A DNA stretch of 64,000 nucleotides from NCBI RefSeq assembly GCF_014638095.1, contig NZ_BMFH01000001.1, positions 62,001 to 126,000 of the forward strand. The letters are read 5' to 3'. The DNA is from Muriicola marianensis (GTDB lineage: Bacteria; Bacteroidota; Bacteroidia; Flavobacteriales; Flavobacteriaceae). The translations under genes and the position numbers were made by a program. Of the stretch, positions 56,393 to 64,000 are shown in pieces; the first letter of the stretch is position 1; every line of letters begins with the position of its first letter. The notes under the pieces are model-generated. The model searched no databases and was not told the DNA's origin. It worked only from the letters and a program-made list of their open reading frames with translations.

Positions 56393-57376
56393 ATGGCAAA
56401 CAGTGTGGGTTGGGGAATCATCGGACTTGGGAACATCGCTCAGAAATTCGCAAAGGATCTCGCCCTGGTGCACGACGCTGCACTTATGGGAGTCGCTTCC
56501 AGATCCCTGGTCAAGGCAAAGGCATTCAAGGAAGAATTCAAGGTTCCTTATGCCTTCGACAATTACGAGGCTTTGCTCGACTGTGAGGAGGTGGAGGTGG
56601 TCTATATCGCCCTGCCGCATACGGAGCACTACGAGTGGAGTTTGAAGGCCATGGAAAAGGGCAAGCACGTCCTATGCGAAAAACCCGCTGGGATCAATAA
56701 GGCTGAGGTGAGACAAATGGTAGACGCCTCCCGCAAGAACAAGGTCTTTTTTATGGAGGCCCTATGGAGCCGTTTTATCCCATCCATTCAGGAGATCAAA
56801 AAAAGTATCGACGCCGGTGAGGCAGGGGAGATCGTGTACCTCCATGCCGATTTTGCCTTTTTTGCCCTGGATCGCAATCCTGATAGTCGGGTACTGAATC
56901 CGGAACTCGGGGGTGGATCACTACTCGACATCGGCATATATCCTGTGTTCCTCGCATATCTGATCCTGGGTATGCCAGACAGGATTGAGGCGCATGCCAA
57001 GTTCCTGGAATCCGGGACGGAAGTCCAGACTGCTGTCACCTTTTATTATCCGGGGGCCCATGCCCTGTTGTTCAGCAGCCTGGGTACCAACAGTCTGATG
57101 TCAGCTACTATTGGCGGGACGGATGGCACTTTCGTCATACATCCGCGCTGGCATGAGGCCGAAGGATTTTCACTCCTCTCAGATGGAAAGCAGGAAGAAT
57201 TTGAATTTCCGAAGGTGGGGAAAGGTTATACGTACGAAATAGAGGAGGTCCACCGCTGTCTTTCGGAAGAGCGCCTTGAAAGTCCGCTATGGTCTCATCA
57301 GCACAGTCTCGACCTCATAGGCCTTCTGGATCAGATCAGGGAGATTACGGGGATACGCTTTCCTTTCGAGGGATAA
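56393..57376 (+). CDS. Gfo/Idh/MocA-family oxidoreductase
   Basis: A 327-residue NAD(P)-dependent oxidoreductase. The nucleotide site is IIGLGNIAQKF, the family motif CEKPAG places the catalytic Lys97, and the C-terminal domain has GGGSLLDIGIYP (the Asp and Tyr/His region). Such enzymes act on sugars or cyclitols, and the trans-dihydrodiol dehydrogenase branch is the closest in layout. Cytoplasmic. It is divergent from the carboxylase and monocistronic. Confidence 0.9.
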   Translation: MANSVGWGIIGLGNIAQKFAKDLALVHDAALMGVASRSLVKAKAFKEEFKVPYAFDNYEALLDCEEVEVVYIALPHTEHYEWSLKAMEKGKHVLCEKPAGINKAEVRQMVDASRKNKVFFMEALWSRFIPSIQEIKKSIDAGEAGEIVYLHADFAFFALDRNPDSRVLNPELGGGSLLDIGIYPVFLAYLILGMPDRIEAHAKFLESGTEVQTAVTFYYPGAHALLFSSLGTNSLMSATIGGTDGTFVIHPRWHEAEGFSLLSDGKQEEFEFPKVGKGYTYEIEEVHRCLSEERLESPLWSHQHSLDLIGLLDQIREITGIRFPFEG

Positions 57377-57440
57377 AGTTGATGGATGGAAATCGAATTC
57401 CATAGTTTTTACGATATTTGGCAGAACTAAACTAACTCAA

Positions 57441-57623
57441 ATGGGGATGAATAAGAATACTGTCCTGGCATGGGCCACCTTTATCATGATCTTTGTGGGT
57501 TGCGCTTTGATCGCACTGGGTGCTTTTAGATATGACGATGTAGCCGGCTGGGGATTTGCTTCCGTGGGAATTGGTTTTTTTGCGATCGCCTGGGTCTTTA
57601 ATGCTCTTAAAGGCAGGGTTTAG
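57441..57623 (+). CDS. Small two-span membrane protein
   Basis: A 60-residue protein with two hydrophobic spans (LAWATFIMIFVGCALIALGA and GFASVGIGFFAIAWVF) joined by a FRYDDVAG turn. It resembles the flavobacterial CAL67264-type membrane protein family, by memory. Function unknown. It is followed 56 bp later by ettA on the same strand. Confidence 0.75.
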   Translation: MGMNKNTVLAWATFIMIFVGCALIALGAFRYDDVAGWGFASVGIGFFAIAWVFNALKGRV

Positions 57624-57679
57624 AACTTGTTATATCTTTCCATCCGCCTTTATCCAACTTAACACATACATTCCACTAA

Positions 57680-59371
57680 ATGTCAGACGATAAAAAGGTC
57701 ATTTTCTCAATGTCCGGGGTCACCAAGACCTATAAGAATGCCAACACGCCCGTCCTGAAGAATATCTACCTGAGCTTTTTTTACGGAGCCAAGATCGGTA
57801 TCCTCGGCCTCAATGGCTCAGGGAAGTCCACCCTGCTGAGGATCATTGCAGGGGTAGACAAGAATTACCAGGGCAATGTAGTCTTCTCACCGGGATATAA
57901 GGTGGGATACCTGGAGCAGGAACCTCAGCTGGACGACTCAAAAACGGTGATGGATGTGGTCAAAGAAGGGGTAGCCGAAACGGTGGCTGTCCTGGATGAA
58001 TACAACAAGATCAACGATATGTTCGGCCTGCCGGAGGTCTATGAGGATGCAGACAAGATGCAGAAGCTTATGGACAAACAGGCAGCCTTGCAGGATCAGA
58101 TCGATGCAGCCAACGCCTGGGAACTGGATACCAAGCTCGAGATAGCCATGGATGCCCTCAGGACCCCTGAACCCGATAAAAAGATCGGCGTTCTTTCCGG
58201 AGGCGAAAGGAGGAGGGTAGCGCTCTGCAGGCTGCTGTTGCAGGAACCCGATGTGCTTCTCCTGGACGAGCCTACCAACCATTTGGATGCCGAGTCTGTA
58301 CACTGGCTGGAGCACCACCTGGCTACTTATAAAGGGACCGTGATCGCGGTTACACACGACCGGTATTTTCTGGACAATGTAGCCGGATGGATCCTGGAAC
58401 TCGACCGGGGAGAGGGGATTCCCTGGAAAGGCAATTACAGCAGTTGGCTCGACCAGAAATCCAAGCGCCTGGCCCAGGAAACCAAACAGGCCTCAAAAAG
58501 GCAAAAAACACTGGAGCGCGAGCTCGAATGGGTGAGACAGGGGGCCAAAGGCCGACAGACCAAACAGAAGGCCCGTTTGAACAACTACGACAAATTATTG
58601 AGCCAGGACCAGAAGCAACTGGATGAAAAACTGGAGATTTATATCCCAAATGGCCCCAGACTGGGAACCAATGTGATCGAAGCCATAGGAGTGAGTAAGG
58701 GGTATGATGGAAAATTACTGTACGAGGACCTGAATTTTAATTTACCCCAGGCAGGTATTGTCGGGATCATCGGACCCAACGGGGCAGGAAAGACCACTAT
58801 TTTCAAGATGATCATGGGGGAGATCTCCCCGGATAAAGGCGAATTTAAAGTGGGGGATACTGCCAAACTGGCCTATGTAGATCAGAGCCATGCCAACATC
58901 AACCCGGACAAGACCATTTGGGAGAACTTCAGCGACGGGCAGGAATTGATCCTCATGGGCGGAAGGCAGGTGAACTCAAGGGCCTACCTCAGCAGGTTTA
59001 ATTTCTCGGGGAGTGAGCAGAATAAGAAAGTCAGTATGTTGTCCGGGGGAGAAAGGAACCGGCTACACCTGGCCATGACCCTGAAGGAGGAAGGGAACGT
59101 CCTGTTGTTGGATGAGCCCACCAACGACCTGGATGTTAACACCCTGAGGGCATTGGAGGAAGGGCTTGAAAATTTTGCCGGATGTGCCGTGATCATATCC
59201 CACGACAGGTGGTTCCTGGACAGGGTATGTACGCATATGCTTGCGTTTGAAGGGGATTCACAGGTGTACTTCTTTGAAGGCTCCTTCTCTGAGTACGAGG
59301 AGAACAAGAAAAAACGCCTGGGAGCGGACCTCACACCCAAGCGCCTCAAATACAAGAAATTGATTCGTTAA
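57680..59371 (+). CDS. ettA: Energy-dependent translational throttle protein, ABC-F
   Basis: A 563-residue cytoplasmic ABC-F ATPase with both ATP sites complete: Walker A GLNGSGKST (43-51) and GPNGAGKTT, signatures LSGGERRRV and LSGGERNRL, Walker [12 protein letters not shown] and [11 protein letters not shown], and H-loops. The linker KQTKQKARLNNYDKLLSQ is the P-site tRNA interaction motif. EttA binds the ribosomal E site and adjusts the start of translation to the energy state. It contrasts with the asymmetric ABC-F protein at 14107. It abuts the convergent gene at 59381 with a 9-bp gap. Confidence 0.96.
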   Translation: MSDDKKVIFSMSGVTKTYKNANTPVLKNIYLSFFYGAKIGILGLNGSGKSTLLRIIAGVDKNYQGNVVFSPGYKVGYLEQEPQLDDSKTVMDVVKEGVAETVAVLDEYNKINDMFGLPEVYEDADKMQKLMDKQAALQDQIDAANAWELDTKLEIAMDALRTPEPDKKIGVLSGGERRRVALCRLLLQEPDVLLLDEPTNHLDAESVHWLEHHLATYKGTVIAVTHDRYFLDNVAGWILELDRGEGIPWKGNYSSWLDQKSKRLAQETKQASKRQKTLERELEWVRQGAKGRQTKQKARLNNYDKLLSQDQKQLDEKLEIYIPNGPRLGTNVIEAIGVSKGYDGKLLYEDLNFNLPQAGIVGIIGPNGAGKTTIFKMIMGEISPDKGEFKVGDTAKLAYVDQSHANINPDKTIWENFSDGQELILMGGRQVNSRAYLSRFNFSGSEQNKKVSMLSGGERNRLHLAMTLKEEGNVLLLDEPTNDLDVNTLRALEEGLENFAGCAVIISHDRWFLDRVCTHMLAFEGDSQVYFFEGSFSEYEENKKKRLGADLTPKRLKYKKLIR

Positions 59372-59380
59372 AGATTCCTT

Positions 59381-60181
59381 TCAATAAGGATCTGAGGGAT
59401 ACCAGTCGAGTTGCACCACCGTAATTCCCGGATCGTTTTTCCCGATCAGTTCTGCAAACCGGGCGACGTCACTTACTTCCGGCCTGCCTCTGTAGTGATA
59501 GGGATATACCTGTTTCGGTTTAAACTCCAGTACAGCATCAGCGGCATTGTCTACTGTCATGGTATAGGGTAAGTTCATGCAAACAAAAGCCTTGTCGATG
59601 TTTTCCAGTGCCCTCATTTCAGGGATGTCTTCGGTGTCTCCTGAAAAATAGAGTCGTTCTTCCCCAAGAGTGATGACATATCCATTACCCCGTCCTTTGA
59701 CATGGAAATTTTTGGCTTCCTCCCGCAGGTTGTACATGGGAATGGCTTCGACGATGACTCCCATCCGTTCTTTGGTGTCGCCGTTGTTCAGCACATCCAG
59801 CTGGGGGGTGAATTTTTCTGGCATTTGGTCGGCAACCGCCTGGGGAACGATGATCTTTGCCCCGGAAGTGTCCAGACCCTCCAGGGTCCCCACATTCAAG
59901 TGATCCCCATGTATATCGGTGATCAGGATTAGATCCGGGCTTTGATAGGCAGAAAAGGTCTCGGCACCACCCACCGGATCAATATAGAGAGTAACCTCTC
60001 CCCACTCGATTACGGCTGTGGCGTGTTCCACCGGATGGATCTCAATAGCAGGCGAAGCGGCCTCCTGTGATTTAACAGTGGTTGCATCAGCAATTTTTGA
60101 CTGGTCCTCTGCTTTCTTTTCTTCCTTGCACCCCAGGGTGAATAGCAAGGTGATGGCAAGTATTTTAGCTACTGTATTCAT
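59381..60181 (-). CDS. Metallo-beta-lactamase-fold lipoprotein
   Basis: A 266-residue lipoprotein (LLFTLGC lipobox). The residues just after Cys (CKEEKKAEDQ) fit the surface-export signal of Bacteroidetes lipoproteins, so it may sit on the cell surface. The hydrolase motif reads TDIHGDHL: the first metal-binding His of HxHxDH is Asp here. Further ligands are GDTEDI (Asp) and YHYRGRPE (His). Activity toward small or lipid substrates is possible but unknown. A TATCTTTA -7 box lies upstream. Confidence 0.88.
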   Translation of the reverse strand: MNTVAKILAITLLFTLGCKEEKKAEDQSKIADATTVKSQEAASPAIEIHPVEHATAVIEWGEVTLYIDPVGGAETFSAYQSPDLILITDIHGDHLNVGTLEGLDTSGAKIIVPQAVADQMPEKFTPQLDVLNNGDTKERMGVIVEAIPMYNLREEAKNFHVKGRGNGYVITLGEERLYFSGDTEDIPEMRALENIDKAFVCMNLPYTMTVDNAADAVLEFKPKQVYPYHYRGRPEVSDVARFAELIGKNDPGITVVQLDWYPSDPY

Positions 60182-60241
60182 TTAAAGGATTTTCATTTGC
60201 GATGATGTCGCCTAAAGATAGCGGATAAGGCAGGACCGTCC

Positions 60242-60703
60242 CTAAAGGTTTAACGCCATTTTAATATTGCTGCGTGCATAGGGGGGAGGATTCTCCATCT
60301 CGATCTCCTCAAATCCGGATTTGCGATAGAGGTGAATGGCAGTGGAGAGAATCGTATTACTGTACAGTATGATCCTTTTCATCCCTTGCTTCTTCGTGTA
60401 CTCGACAGCGAAGCTGAGGAGTTGCTGGCCTATCCGTTGTCCCTGAAATTCTGGCTTTACGGCCATTTTGCCCAGTTCAAAACAGCCTTCTTTACTGGGC
60501 AGGAGGGAAAAACATCCGGCGATCTCCCCACCCGTCTTTGCGAAAAAAATCTTTCCTCCCCGGGCTATGATCACCTCCTCTGATCTGTTGAGCAAATCCT
60601 CATCCATGGGTTCCACATAGAAATATTCCTGCAGCCAGGTGAGATTCATGTCCCTGAACTCTGCGGCCAGATCAGATGTAAAATCGATTATCTCGACTTT
60701 CAT
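60242..60703 (-). CDS. GNAT acetyltransferase
   Basis: A 153-residue single-domain acetyltransferase. The acetyl-CoA loop is in VKPEFQGQRIGQQLL (Q/RxxGxG/A type), with the AVEYTKKQGMKRI helix and a final strand GFEEIEMENPP. I start at the ATG at 60703 because upstream residues up to 60739 look unlike the family; a start at 60739 is possible. The substrate is unknown. Monocistronic. Confidence 0.87.
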   Translation of the reverse strand: MKVEIIDFTSDLAAEFRDMNLTWLQEYFYVEPMDEDLLNRSEEVIIARGGKIFFAKTGGEIAGCFSLLPSKEGCFELGKMAVKPEFQGQRIGQQLLSFAVEYTKKQGMKRIILYSNTILSTAIHLYRKSGFEEIEMENPPPYARSNIKMALNL

Positions 60704-60798
60704 GGATGTGTTTTGGGTTGATTTGAAGATTATTTTCAAACTACAAGCAAAGAAAATTACAACATATTTTGAACTGAAAAATCTAAACGCAGACTTTT

Positions 60799-60840
60799 CA
60801 CGTATATAGCAATGTAAACACGTTACTAACTAATACACGT
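60799..60840 (+). repeat. Three CACGT boxes upstream of the coiled-coil protein gene
   Basis: CACGT occurs at 60799, 60819 and 60836, within 60 nt of the ATG at 60857. Spacing is 20 and 17 nt. Short enough to be chance. Confidence 0.25.
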
Positions 60841-60856
60841 TTTAAATTTTTACACT

Positions 60857-61744
60857 ATGACTGAGACTAAAAACAATAATGGATTAAAGGTAATCGCCGG
60901 TTTGTTGGCTGTGGTCCTTTTGGGTACCATCATCTATACCGTAAGTCTTTACCAGGACAAAAAGAAAAGGGAGAGCGAACTCACTGCAGAAAAGGAACTG
61001 GTCGTTGAGGACCTGAAGAGCCTTCAATCTGAATATGACAAGGCTATCCTTGAGAGCAACGCTACCAACGAAGAACTCGTTGAGGCCAGGGACAGGATCG
61101 CCAAGTATATCGATTCTGTACAGACGATGAAGGCCGACCTTTCTAGTTTGAGGCGTTACAGGAACCAGGTTGCTGTCCTGAGACAGGAAAGAGAGCAACT
61201 GCTGAAGCAGGTTGACTCCCTGACCCGATCTAACTCCCTGCTGGCTATGCAGCGAGACAGTACTTTTGTTGAGCTTGAAAAACAGGCTATTTTCAACGAC
61301 TCTCTGGTCGTTCAGAATACGCAGCTTGCTGAAGCCGTAGAAAGAGGTTCTGCTTTGAATCTTTCTGACTTTAATGTGGATGCCGTTAAGGAGCGCAGCA
61401 GCGGACGACTGGTTTCTACTCCAAGGGCAAGGAATACCGATAAGCTGAAAGTATGCTTTACAGTGGCTGACAACGTGATCGCCCAGGCAGGAGACAGGCA
61501 ATTCCTCATCGAAGTACTGGATCCTCAGGGGAACGTACTTGGCGGTGGCAGCACCAAATCTACAGATGAAGGTGCTTCTGTAACCTATACCAAGTCTACC
61601 GACTTCTACTACGAAAACCAGGATCTGGATGTTTGTGACTTCATCACGAACCCAGCCGGCTCCTTCCAGTCCGGAAACTACATGGTGAACGTGTACGATG
61701 ACAACCTCAAGCTTCTGGGAACTTCAAAATTCACCCTGAAGTAA
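60857..61744 (+). CDS. Membrane-anchored coiled-coil protein
   Basis: A 295-residue protein: one N-terminal membrane span (VIAGLLAVVLLGTIIYTV, about 11-28), a long coiled coil at about 35-165 (SLRRYRNQVAVLRQEREQLL, KQVDSLTRSNSLLA), then a compact beta domain from about 195 (KLKVCFTVADNVIAQAG to LLGTSKFTLK). The bulk is probably periplasmic. A role in envelope structure or septum binding is plausible, but no motif shows it. A good terminator follows. Confidence 0.82.
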   Translation: MTETKNNNGLKVIAGLLAVVLLGTIIYTVSLYQDKKKRESELTAEKELVVEDLKSLQSEYDKAILESNATNEELVEARDRIAKYIDSVQTMKADLSSLRRYRNQVAVLRQEREQLLKQVDSLTRSNSLLAMQRDSTFVELEKQAIFNDSLVVQNTQLAEAVERGSALNLSDFNVDAVKERSSGRLVSTPRARNTDKLKVCFTVADNVIAQAGDRQFLIEVLDPQGNVLGGGSTKSTDEGASVTYTKSTDFYYENQDLDVCDFITNPAGSFQSGNYMVNVYDDNLKLLGTSKFTLK

Positions 61745-61763
61745 GAATCATCCATAGAAATAT

Positions 61764-61794
61764 TAAGGGCCTTCGATTGAAGGCCCTTTTTTTT
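61764..61794 (+). terminator. Terminator after the coiled-coil protein gene
   Basis: Stem AAGGGCCTTC with its complement, 4-nt loop, and eight T. Confidence 0.92.
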
Positions 61795-61797
61795 GTC

Positions 61798-63198
61798 TTA
61801 GTTTTTCAGAGAACCGGTCATGTCTTCCGGCTTCACCCACTCATCGTATTCCTCGGCGGTCACGTAGCCCAGGTTGATGGCTTCTTCCCTGAGGGTGGTA
61901 CCATTCCTGTGAGCGGTATTGGCGATCTCTGCGGCCTTGTAATACCCAATCTTGGTATTGAGTGCTGTGACCAGCATCAGGGAATTGTTGAGCAATTGTT
62001 TGATGACCTTGTGGTTGGGTTCAATACCTACCGCACAATGGATGTCGAAACTTACACAGGCATCTCCCAATAATTCTGCTGACTGCAGGAAATTGCTGGC
62101 CATTAGGGGTTTGAATACGTTGAGCTCGTAATGCCCCTGGGCGCCCCCAACGGAGATGGCCACGTCATTACCCATCACCTGGGCGCATACCATAGTAAGG
62201 GCTTCACATTGGGTGGGATTTACCTTCCCGGGCATGATAGAACTTCCTGGTTCGTTGGCCGGTATAATGATCTCCCCGATCCCGGACCTGGGGCCGGAGG
62301 CCATCATGCGAATATCATTGGCGATCTTGTTCAGGGAAACAGCCAGTTGCTTCAAAGCGCCATGGCTTTCAACAAGGGCATCATGGGCCGCCAGCGCCTC
62401 AAATTTATTCGGGGCTGTTTTAAAGGGCAGGCCGGTAAATTTAGCGATATACTTGGCCACGAGGACGTCGTACCCTTTGGGGGTGTTCAAGCCAGTACCG
62501 ACAGCAGTCCCTCCCAGGGCCAGTTCACTGAGGTGATCCAGGGTGTTGTGCAGGGCTTTCAGGCCGTGGTCTAGCTGGGATACATAACCCGAAAACTCCT
62601 GTCCGAGGGTCAGGGGAGTGGCATCCATCAGGTGGGTCCTCCCGATCTTGACGATCTTGTCAAATTCCTTTGCCTTTTTATCAAGGGTGTTTCGGAGCTG
62701 TGTCACCCCTGGGATGGTTACTTCAGCGATCTTGGTATAGGCAGCGATGTGCATACCGGTAGGGAAGGTGTCGTTCGAGGATTGGGATTTATTCACATCG
62801 TCGTTAGGCTGTATAGTCTTTTTTCCTTCCCCAATCTTGTGCCCGGCCAGTTCGTGGGCCCTGTTGGCAATCACCTCATTTACGTTCATATTGCTCTGTG
62901 TGCCTGATCCGGTTTGCCAGATGACCAGGGGAAACTGATCGTCGAGCTTTCCTTCGAGGATCTCGTCACAGACCCTGGCAATAAGATCCCTTTTCTCCTC
63001 TTCCAGCACACCCAGTTCACAGTTGGCATAGGCTGCTGCTTTTTTGAGATGGGCAAACCCGTAAACAATATCCAGCGGCATGGAGGCCGGTGGTCCTATC
63101 TTAAAATTGTTTCGCGATCGCTCGGTCTGGGCCCCCCAGTATTTATCGGCAGGGACCTGAACTTCTCCCATGGTGTCTTTCTCAATCCTGAATTTCAT
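61798..63198 (-). CDS. fumC: Class II fumarase
   Basis: TCA-cycle hydratase that interconverts fumarate and malate, without iron. The 466-residue length is normal. Visible are [43 protein letters not shown] and the signature loop [17 protein letters not shown] that carries the catalytic Ser. A -7 box TACCTTTG lies upstream on the minus strand (63226-63219). It is adjacent to a convergent terminator on its 3' side. Confidence 0.97.
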   Translation of the reverse strand: MKFRIEKDTMGEVQVPADKYWGAQTERSRNNFKIGPPASMPLDIVYGFAHLKKAAAYANCELGVLEEEKRDLIARVCDEILEGKLDDQFPLVIWQTGSGTQSNMNVNEVIANRAHELAGHKIGEGKKTIQPNDDVNKSQSSNDTFPTGMHIAAYTKIAEVTIPGVTQLRNTLDKKAKEFDKIVKIGRTHLMDATPLTLGQEFSGYVSQLDHGLKALHNTLDHLSELALGGTAVGTGLNTPKGYDVLVAKYIAKFTGLPFKTAPNKFEALAAHDALVESHGALKQLAVSLNKIANDIRMMASGPRSGIGEIIIPANEPGSSIMPGKVNPTQCEALTMVCAQVMGNDVAISVGGAQGHYELNVFKPLMASNFLQSAELLGDACVSFDIHCAVGIEPNHKVIKQLLNNSLMLVTALNTKIGYYKAAEIANTAHRNGTTLREEAINLGYVTAEEYDEWVKPEDMTGSLKN

Positions 63199-63278
63199 CT
63201 TTTTAGGTTTTGGCCTAACAAAGGTAAGGCTTGGGTCAGAAATTCCATTTTCTATCCGGATAATTTTACCGCCACTGC

Positions 63279-63310
63279 TTGCATCTTATGAGAATTTCCA
63301 AGTATCTTTG
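63279..63310 (+). promoter_or_regulatory. Promoter of the 57-aa membrane protein gene
   Basis: TTG at 63279 and a perfect TATCTTTG at 63303, 21 nt apart; ATG 18 nt later. Confidence 0.75.
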
Positions 63311-63328
63311 CGCTATAAAGCAAAGAAT

Positions 63329-63502
63329 ATGTTCGAATTTGATCAATATCTCGGATTTTTGGCCTTCCTCACCATAGTAACCATTGGTTTCTGGTTGATG
63401 ATCTTCCTTCTGCTTTTTGTGGTTCCTTACTGGGTAGGGGGTAACCTCATGGAATTCTTCAAAGAAAAACGCGAGGCAAGAAGAGCTAAGCGCAACTCAT
63501 AA
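63329..63502 (+). CDS. Small single-span membrane protein
   Basis: A 57-residue protein with one strong membrane span (FLAFLTIVTIGFWLMIFLLL) and a basic C-terminus rich in Lys/Arg (KEKREARRAKRNS). I start at the ATG at 63329 because it follows the promoter by 18 nt; an in-frame start at 63170 lies within the fumC gene. A bidirectional terminator follows. Function unknown. Confidence 0.8.
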   Translation: MFEFDQYLGFLAFLTIVTIGFWLMIFLLLFVVPYWVGGNLMEFFKEKREARRAKRNS

Positions 63503-63530
63503 AAAAAGAAGCCATTTGGCTTCTTTTTTG
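63501..63530. terminator. Bidirectional terminator
   Basis: Stem AAAAGAAGCCA with its complement, short loop and T-runs on both sides. It serves the 57-aa gene and the convergent outer-membrane gene. Confidence 0.9.
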
Positions 63531-63552
63531 TTTTATCTCCTTGTAGCATGGA

Positions 63553-64000
63553 TCAGGTCCCTTCGAATTCGTAGTCTTCTTCCTGTCCTCCGCGTCCGTT
63601 CCTCTGCCTCTGGTTCTGTTGCTGATTGAACCTGTACAGGAATGACAGTGTGAATTGTCTCTCCCTCCACTGGAATTCACTGTAAGTAGACACGGTATTC
63701 GTATTGGTCTCTGTCCTTCTTTTCCTGGAATTGAAAAGGTCACTTACGTTAAAGGAAAGTGTTGCCTTATCCTTGATAACGTCCTTACTAAAGGCCAGGT
63801 TTGTGCTCAATATACCTTTGTTGAGATTTTGAGCATCCTTGTTGGGGCCACGGTAGAAGAGGTTCGATTGAAAATCGATAGCCCCCGGTAATGGGATCTT
63901 GGCACTGAACCTCGAAAACCAGGTAAAGTTGTCTGCATCAAAATTCTGTGTGATCACCTCATTCTGAAAATTGGTATATGTGTAATCTCCTCTGAGCTGC
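63553..64000 (-). CDS. Outer-membrane beta-barrel protein, C-terminal part
   Basis: The frame stays open to the right edge, giving 148 residues: alternating amphipathic strands (FTWFSRFSAKIPLPGAIDF, ILSTNLAFSKDVIKDKATL, FTLSFLYRFNQQQ) of an outer-membrane beta-barrel like those of the TonB-dependent-receptor superfamily. It ends in a glutamine/asparagine-rich tail (QQQNQRQRNGRGG) and an acidic terminus. The rest lies outside. The terminator at 63501-63530 follows. Confidence 0.85.
   Translation of the reverse strand, partial: QLRGDYTYTNFQNEVITQNFDADNFTWFSRFSAKIPLPGAIDFQSNLFYRGPNKDAQNLNKGILSTNLAFSKDVIKDKATLSFNVSDLFNSRKRRTETNTNTVSTYSEFQWRERQFTLSFLYRFNQQQNQRQRNGRGGQEEDYEFEGT

Noticed and set aside
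56316-56399. N-terminal extension of the carboxylase beta subunit
   Set aside because: It overlaps the divergent oxidoreductase start and the promoter region; family members begin near MDxxFNxNED.

Overview
The window is ordinary-looking chromosome from a member of the Bacteroidota, very probably a marine Flavobacteriaceae of moderate GC. The signs are: strong promoters of the flavobacterial type (TTG about 17-23 nt upstream of TAnnTTTG) in front of many genes, few Shine-Dalgarno sequences, many lipoproteins with short Bacteroidetes-style lipoboxes, TPR-containing sensor kinases, a small SRP RNA of the Bacteroidetes type, outer-membrane beta-barrel and TonB-plug proteins, and family members (CvfB-like, DUF2853-like, RR/TPR-kinase pairs, glutamine cyclotransferase) in the usual flavobacterial company. 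No rRNA, tRNA, CRISPR array, insertion sequence or phage gene was seen.

Layout. 1-2943: a cut-off lipoprotein, fumarylacetoacetase and serine hydroxymethyltransferase. 2923-7607: a signalling island, all on the minus strand, with a LytTR regulator whose receiver has lost its phospho-acceptor, a 48-residue exported peptide with its own terminator, a TPR sensor kinase, its NarL-type response regulator, and a cysteine-rich unknown. The LytTR gene and the unknown share a 23-bp upstream element. 7747-10742: a surface lipoprotein, a thioesterase and glutamine cyclotransferase. 10832-10931: SRP RNA. 11021-31057: metabolic and housekeeping genes (transaldolase, an ABC-F ATPase, pheT, leuAB, panB, a pseudouridine synthase, dnaK) mixed with TlpA-like lipoproteins and unknown exported proteins. 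31194-34594: an acetyltransferase, a serine esterase, two tandem exported paralogues and a Crp/Fnr regulator.

34961-49153 is the menaquinone region: menI, menF, menD, two companion genes (DUF2853-like and CvfB-like), a SPOR-like membrane protein, menA, then a LytTR response regulator with a TPR HisKA_2 kinase, a metallo-hydrolase, a reverse-strand SDR, menC, a CPBP protease and menE. menB is not in the cluster. 49239-54657 is an M24 peptidase followed by two related exported proteins that carry a carboxypeptidase-regulatory domain, a TonB-type plug, TPR helices and a shared C-terminal beta domain, but no beta-barrel; the first also has a VWA-like domain. The rest holds an acyl-CoA carboxylase beta subunit, an oxidoreductase, EttA, a metallo-hydrolase lipoprotein, fumarase and the end of an outer-membrane beta-barrel protein.

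The most promising material for something undescribed is the peptide/TPR-kinase/LytTR island (about 2.9-7.7 kb) and the tandem barrel-less plug proteins (about 50.6-54.7 kb). All functional calls are from reading sequence motifs; no database search was possible.
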